Source: Scedosporium boydii
Taxonomy: Eukaryota; Ascomycota; Sordariomycetes; Microascales; Microascaceae
Direction of reading: 5' to 3'
Length of the DNA: 35,108 bases
NCBI GenBank assembly: GCA_002221725.1
Contig: NJFT01000321.1
Span: forward strand, 1 to 35,108
Each line of letters starts with the position of its first letter. The stretch's first letter is position 1. This document shows positions 33,374 to 35,108 of the stretch, piece after piece. A program made the translations under genes and the position numbers. The notes under the pieces are model-generated. The model saw only the letters and a program-made list of their open reading frames with translations, did not search any database and was not told the origin of the DNA.

Positions 33374-34259
33374 GGTGCCGTCGAGGAGGGGATCCAGCTA
33401 TGATCGCAGGTGGTAGAAAAATGTGCTACTGCAGGTTCAGGAACACCCGGGACGGCTTGAACTTAGTCCATAGCTGATACAGAAAGTTCGAAGTGGTGAA
33501 TTTGTGCCATTACCCAGGACCAAGTCCCTAAGAATGTAGTTTGGGGGATAGGCGGTTCGATTCGGAGAGTCTGCACCGCGACCTGAGGTCCGAAGCAGCG
33601 AGGTGCAAGACCTCAACTTCCAAAAAAGTGGACCCGCCTCGGCTCCGTGTTTTGGTCACGTGAATGGACAACAACGACGTCCCTCCATGTTGGTCTGCAC
33701 CTCAGTCGCTTCAACACCGACAAGGTGATTCTCTAGAACAAGAGAATAACATCAGAAGCTCGTGAAATATGTTATTTTACGTTGGGCGTCGACTCCCGGC
33801 TGAAATGGATATTTCAACGTGAACTCGAAGAGGGTCGTCTGGGTTGGTTGTAAGTCTAGCAGCAAGCCTCCCTGGTCCATTTTCCCTCGAGATCAACTTA
33901 GACGACCAATTTCAAAATCCCATGGCTTGTATCTAACCGCAGAAATATCACAGGTTCCCAAGAGCAGTTCAAGTTCGAATGCTTTTTAAAAGGAGGAGTA
34001 ATATCTTAGCTGGATGCAAGATGTGTGATTATATGTGTTTGGTTGTGTCTGCAAGAGCATTCAAGGAATCATGTTTCAAAACCTCGAGAAACATGCCATT
34101 TCTCGAAATCTTCAAGCCTTCTCACCATCATACTTTAGGGGAAAGAGCAAGTTCTAATGGTATTAGCTTGGTCTCTAGTATTACTGTGAATCGAAACCCG
34201 TGATGCCGATCTCCCACAATCAAACTGACCATTGCTGAGTGGAACAATGTAAGGTATCC

Positions 34260-34321
34260 GGAGCAGGACAGGATCGAACCTTCCTCTCCACCACCAAGGG
34301 CTATAATTCACTGTTGCTCCA
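34260..34321 (-). other. tRNA-like fragment with B-box
   Basis: On the minus strand a 62-nt segment starts GGAGCA and ends TGCTCCG (six pairing bases) and contains GGTTCGATCC, a near-perfect internal B box, and TAGCCCTTGGTGG, an A-box-like string. It is about 11 nt too short for a full tRNA and its T stem has a mismatch. It is probably a degenerate tRNA or a tRNA-derived relic. Confidence 0.3.
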
Positions 34322-35084
34322 GTGATTCTGTGAATGATTTCGTGAATCATAATCTTATTGAGCTGAATGAAAATAATGCGGCAAGCCCTTGCTCCACGCC
34401 AGAGAGAAATATTTACTGATTTGGAGGCCCAGAGCTCTTCTATATATATTCCTTCAATTCTTCAATGCCATCCTTGAACTTCGACTTTTCCTCTCCCCAA
34501 ACTTCATTTGGATCGTTCAAAGGAGACCATCCTATCTTCACAGAACATTTCCACAGCTAAAGCTATTTGGTAAGTTCATTTCTTTTTCACAGCTTTCACA
34601 CAGTTATCTTTTCCTGTCTTTTCCTTCACTCTCTCTCCCTTAATTTCTGCTTGAGCCTCGACCCCAGGTCCTTGATCAAATCCTCCTTCGAAATCCTACC
34701 TTTAGGGCTTTAAAGCTTTTTCACCCTACATCTTTCCCAGTACTCATCTGGAAGCCCCCAGCACATCTCTATTGTCTTTTCACCAATTGTTTTTAAGATT
34801 TCAGCGAAATCGTGAAGAGTGAGTTGCTTCTAGCTTCCCCCTTCTGCTCGCGATATAGGCCTCTCCCTTTTTATGTGTCCTTCGCTCTGCCATTTCCCAG
34901 TTCGTCCTGCCCCATCCCCAAGACGTGATCCTTGGGCAAGCTGTCCTGCTAGTCATTGCAGAAACCCTCCAAAAAGGCTTTTGCTTCTGTCACAATTACC
35001 CTCAATGCCCCTGAGCATTTCTCTAGCTCCAGGTCCTCGAGGCCACTTGACTTGTCTTGGATCCAACCTCTTCCCCCTTCTCAT

Positions 35085-35108
35085 CCCCCCCCCCCCCCCC
35101 CCCCCCCC
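35085..35108 (+). repeat. C24 homopolymer at window end
   Basis: Twenty-four C residues at the very end. A G11 run opens the window (3-13). Such runs are common assembly break points. Confidence 0.8.

Larger units (their letters stand above)
33374..35108. other. Gene-poor right end of the window
   Basis: 1.7 kb without a supportable gene. From about 34400 the plus strand is increasingly pyrimidine-rich, as in a promoter or long 5' leader of a plus-strand gene outside the window. A tRNA-like fragment lies at 34260-34321. Confidence 0.4.

Noticed and set aside
33541..33572. GGTTCGATTC at about 33555, a possible tRNA B box
   Set aside because: No T-stem or acceptor-stem pairing could be drawn around it and there is no A box at a fitting distance.

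Overview
This window is nuclear DNA from a filamentous ascomycete (Pezizomycotina). The evidence is the dense set of short introns (about 49-121 bp) with GTRNGT-type donors and CTAAC/CTGAC-like branch points, and the gene content: a Rac GTPase, an Rgd1-type RhoGAP, CENP-T, SURF1, twin-CX9C Mix17, CIA30, Nop6, Cms1 and Lrp1. I cannot place it to species. All exon models below were built by hand from splice signals and phase arithmetic. The window begins in a G11 run and ends in a C24 run, so both edges may be assembly breaks.

Layout. From 0.2 to 4.8 kb (minus strand) lie a MYND zinc-finger gene with an in-frame stop at its conserved Trp, and an F-BAR/RhoGAP gene (rgd1-like) with a probable one-base error in a C10 run. 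From 7.2 to 11.3 kb (plus) lie cms1, a secreted GPI-anchor-like protein and nop6. From 12.7 to 13.7 kb (minus) lies a six-exon rac1, with about 4 kb of gene-poor DNA upstream of it. From 17.8 to 23.8 kb is a compact conserved block: CENP-T (+), SURF1 (-), a UBX-domain protein (+) and mix17/CHCHD2 (-). From 24.2 to about 28.9 kb is an accessory island: a broken aminoglycoside-phosphotransferase-like (APH) gene, two convergent genes with a Tse2-like ADP-ribosyltransferase domain, and a decayed gene start. From 29.3 to 33.4 kb conserved genes return: lrp1/rrp47, a ketopantoate-reductase-like mitochondrial protein, and a CIA30 protein. The last 1.7 kb holds no gene I can support.

Themes. Three genes serve ribosome or RNA biogenesis (cms1, nop6, lrp1). 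Four are mitochondrial or probably so (surf1, mix17, the PanE-like protein, CIA30). Two belong to Rho signalling (rgd1, rac1). The most unusual content is the tail-to-tail pair of diverged Tse2-like domain genes, one with a mitochondrial-presequence-like N-terminus and the other with a probable GC-AG intron, beside two decayed genes. Several real genes carry lesions (MYND nonsense, rgd1 C10, three frame breaks in the APH gene, a missing ATG in the PanE-like gene). These need raw-read confirmation before being called biology.
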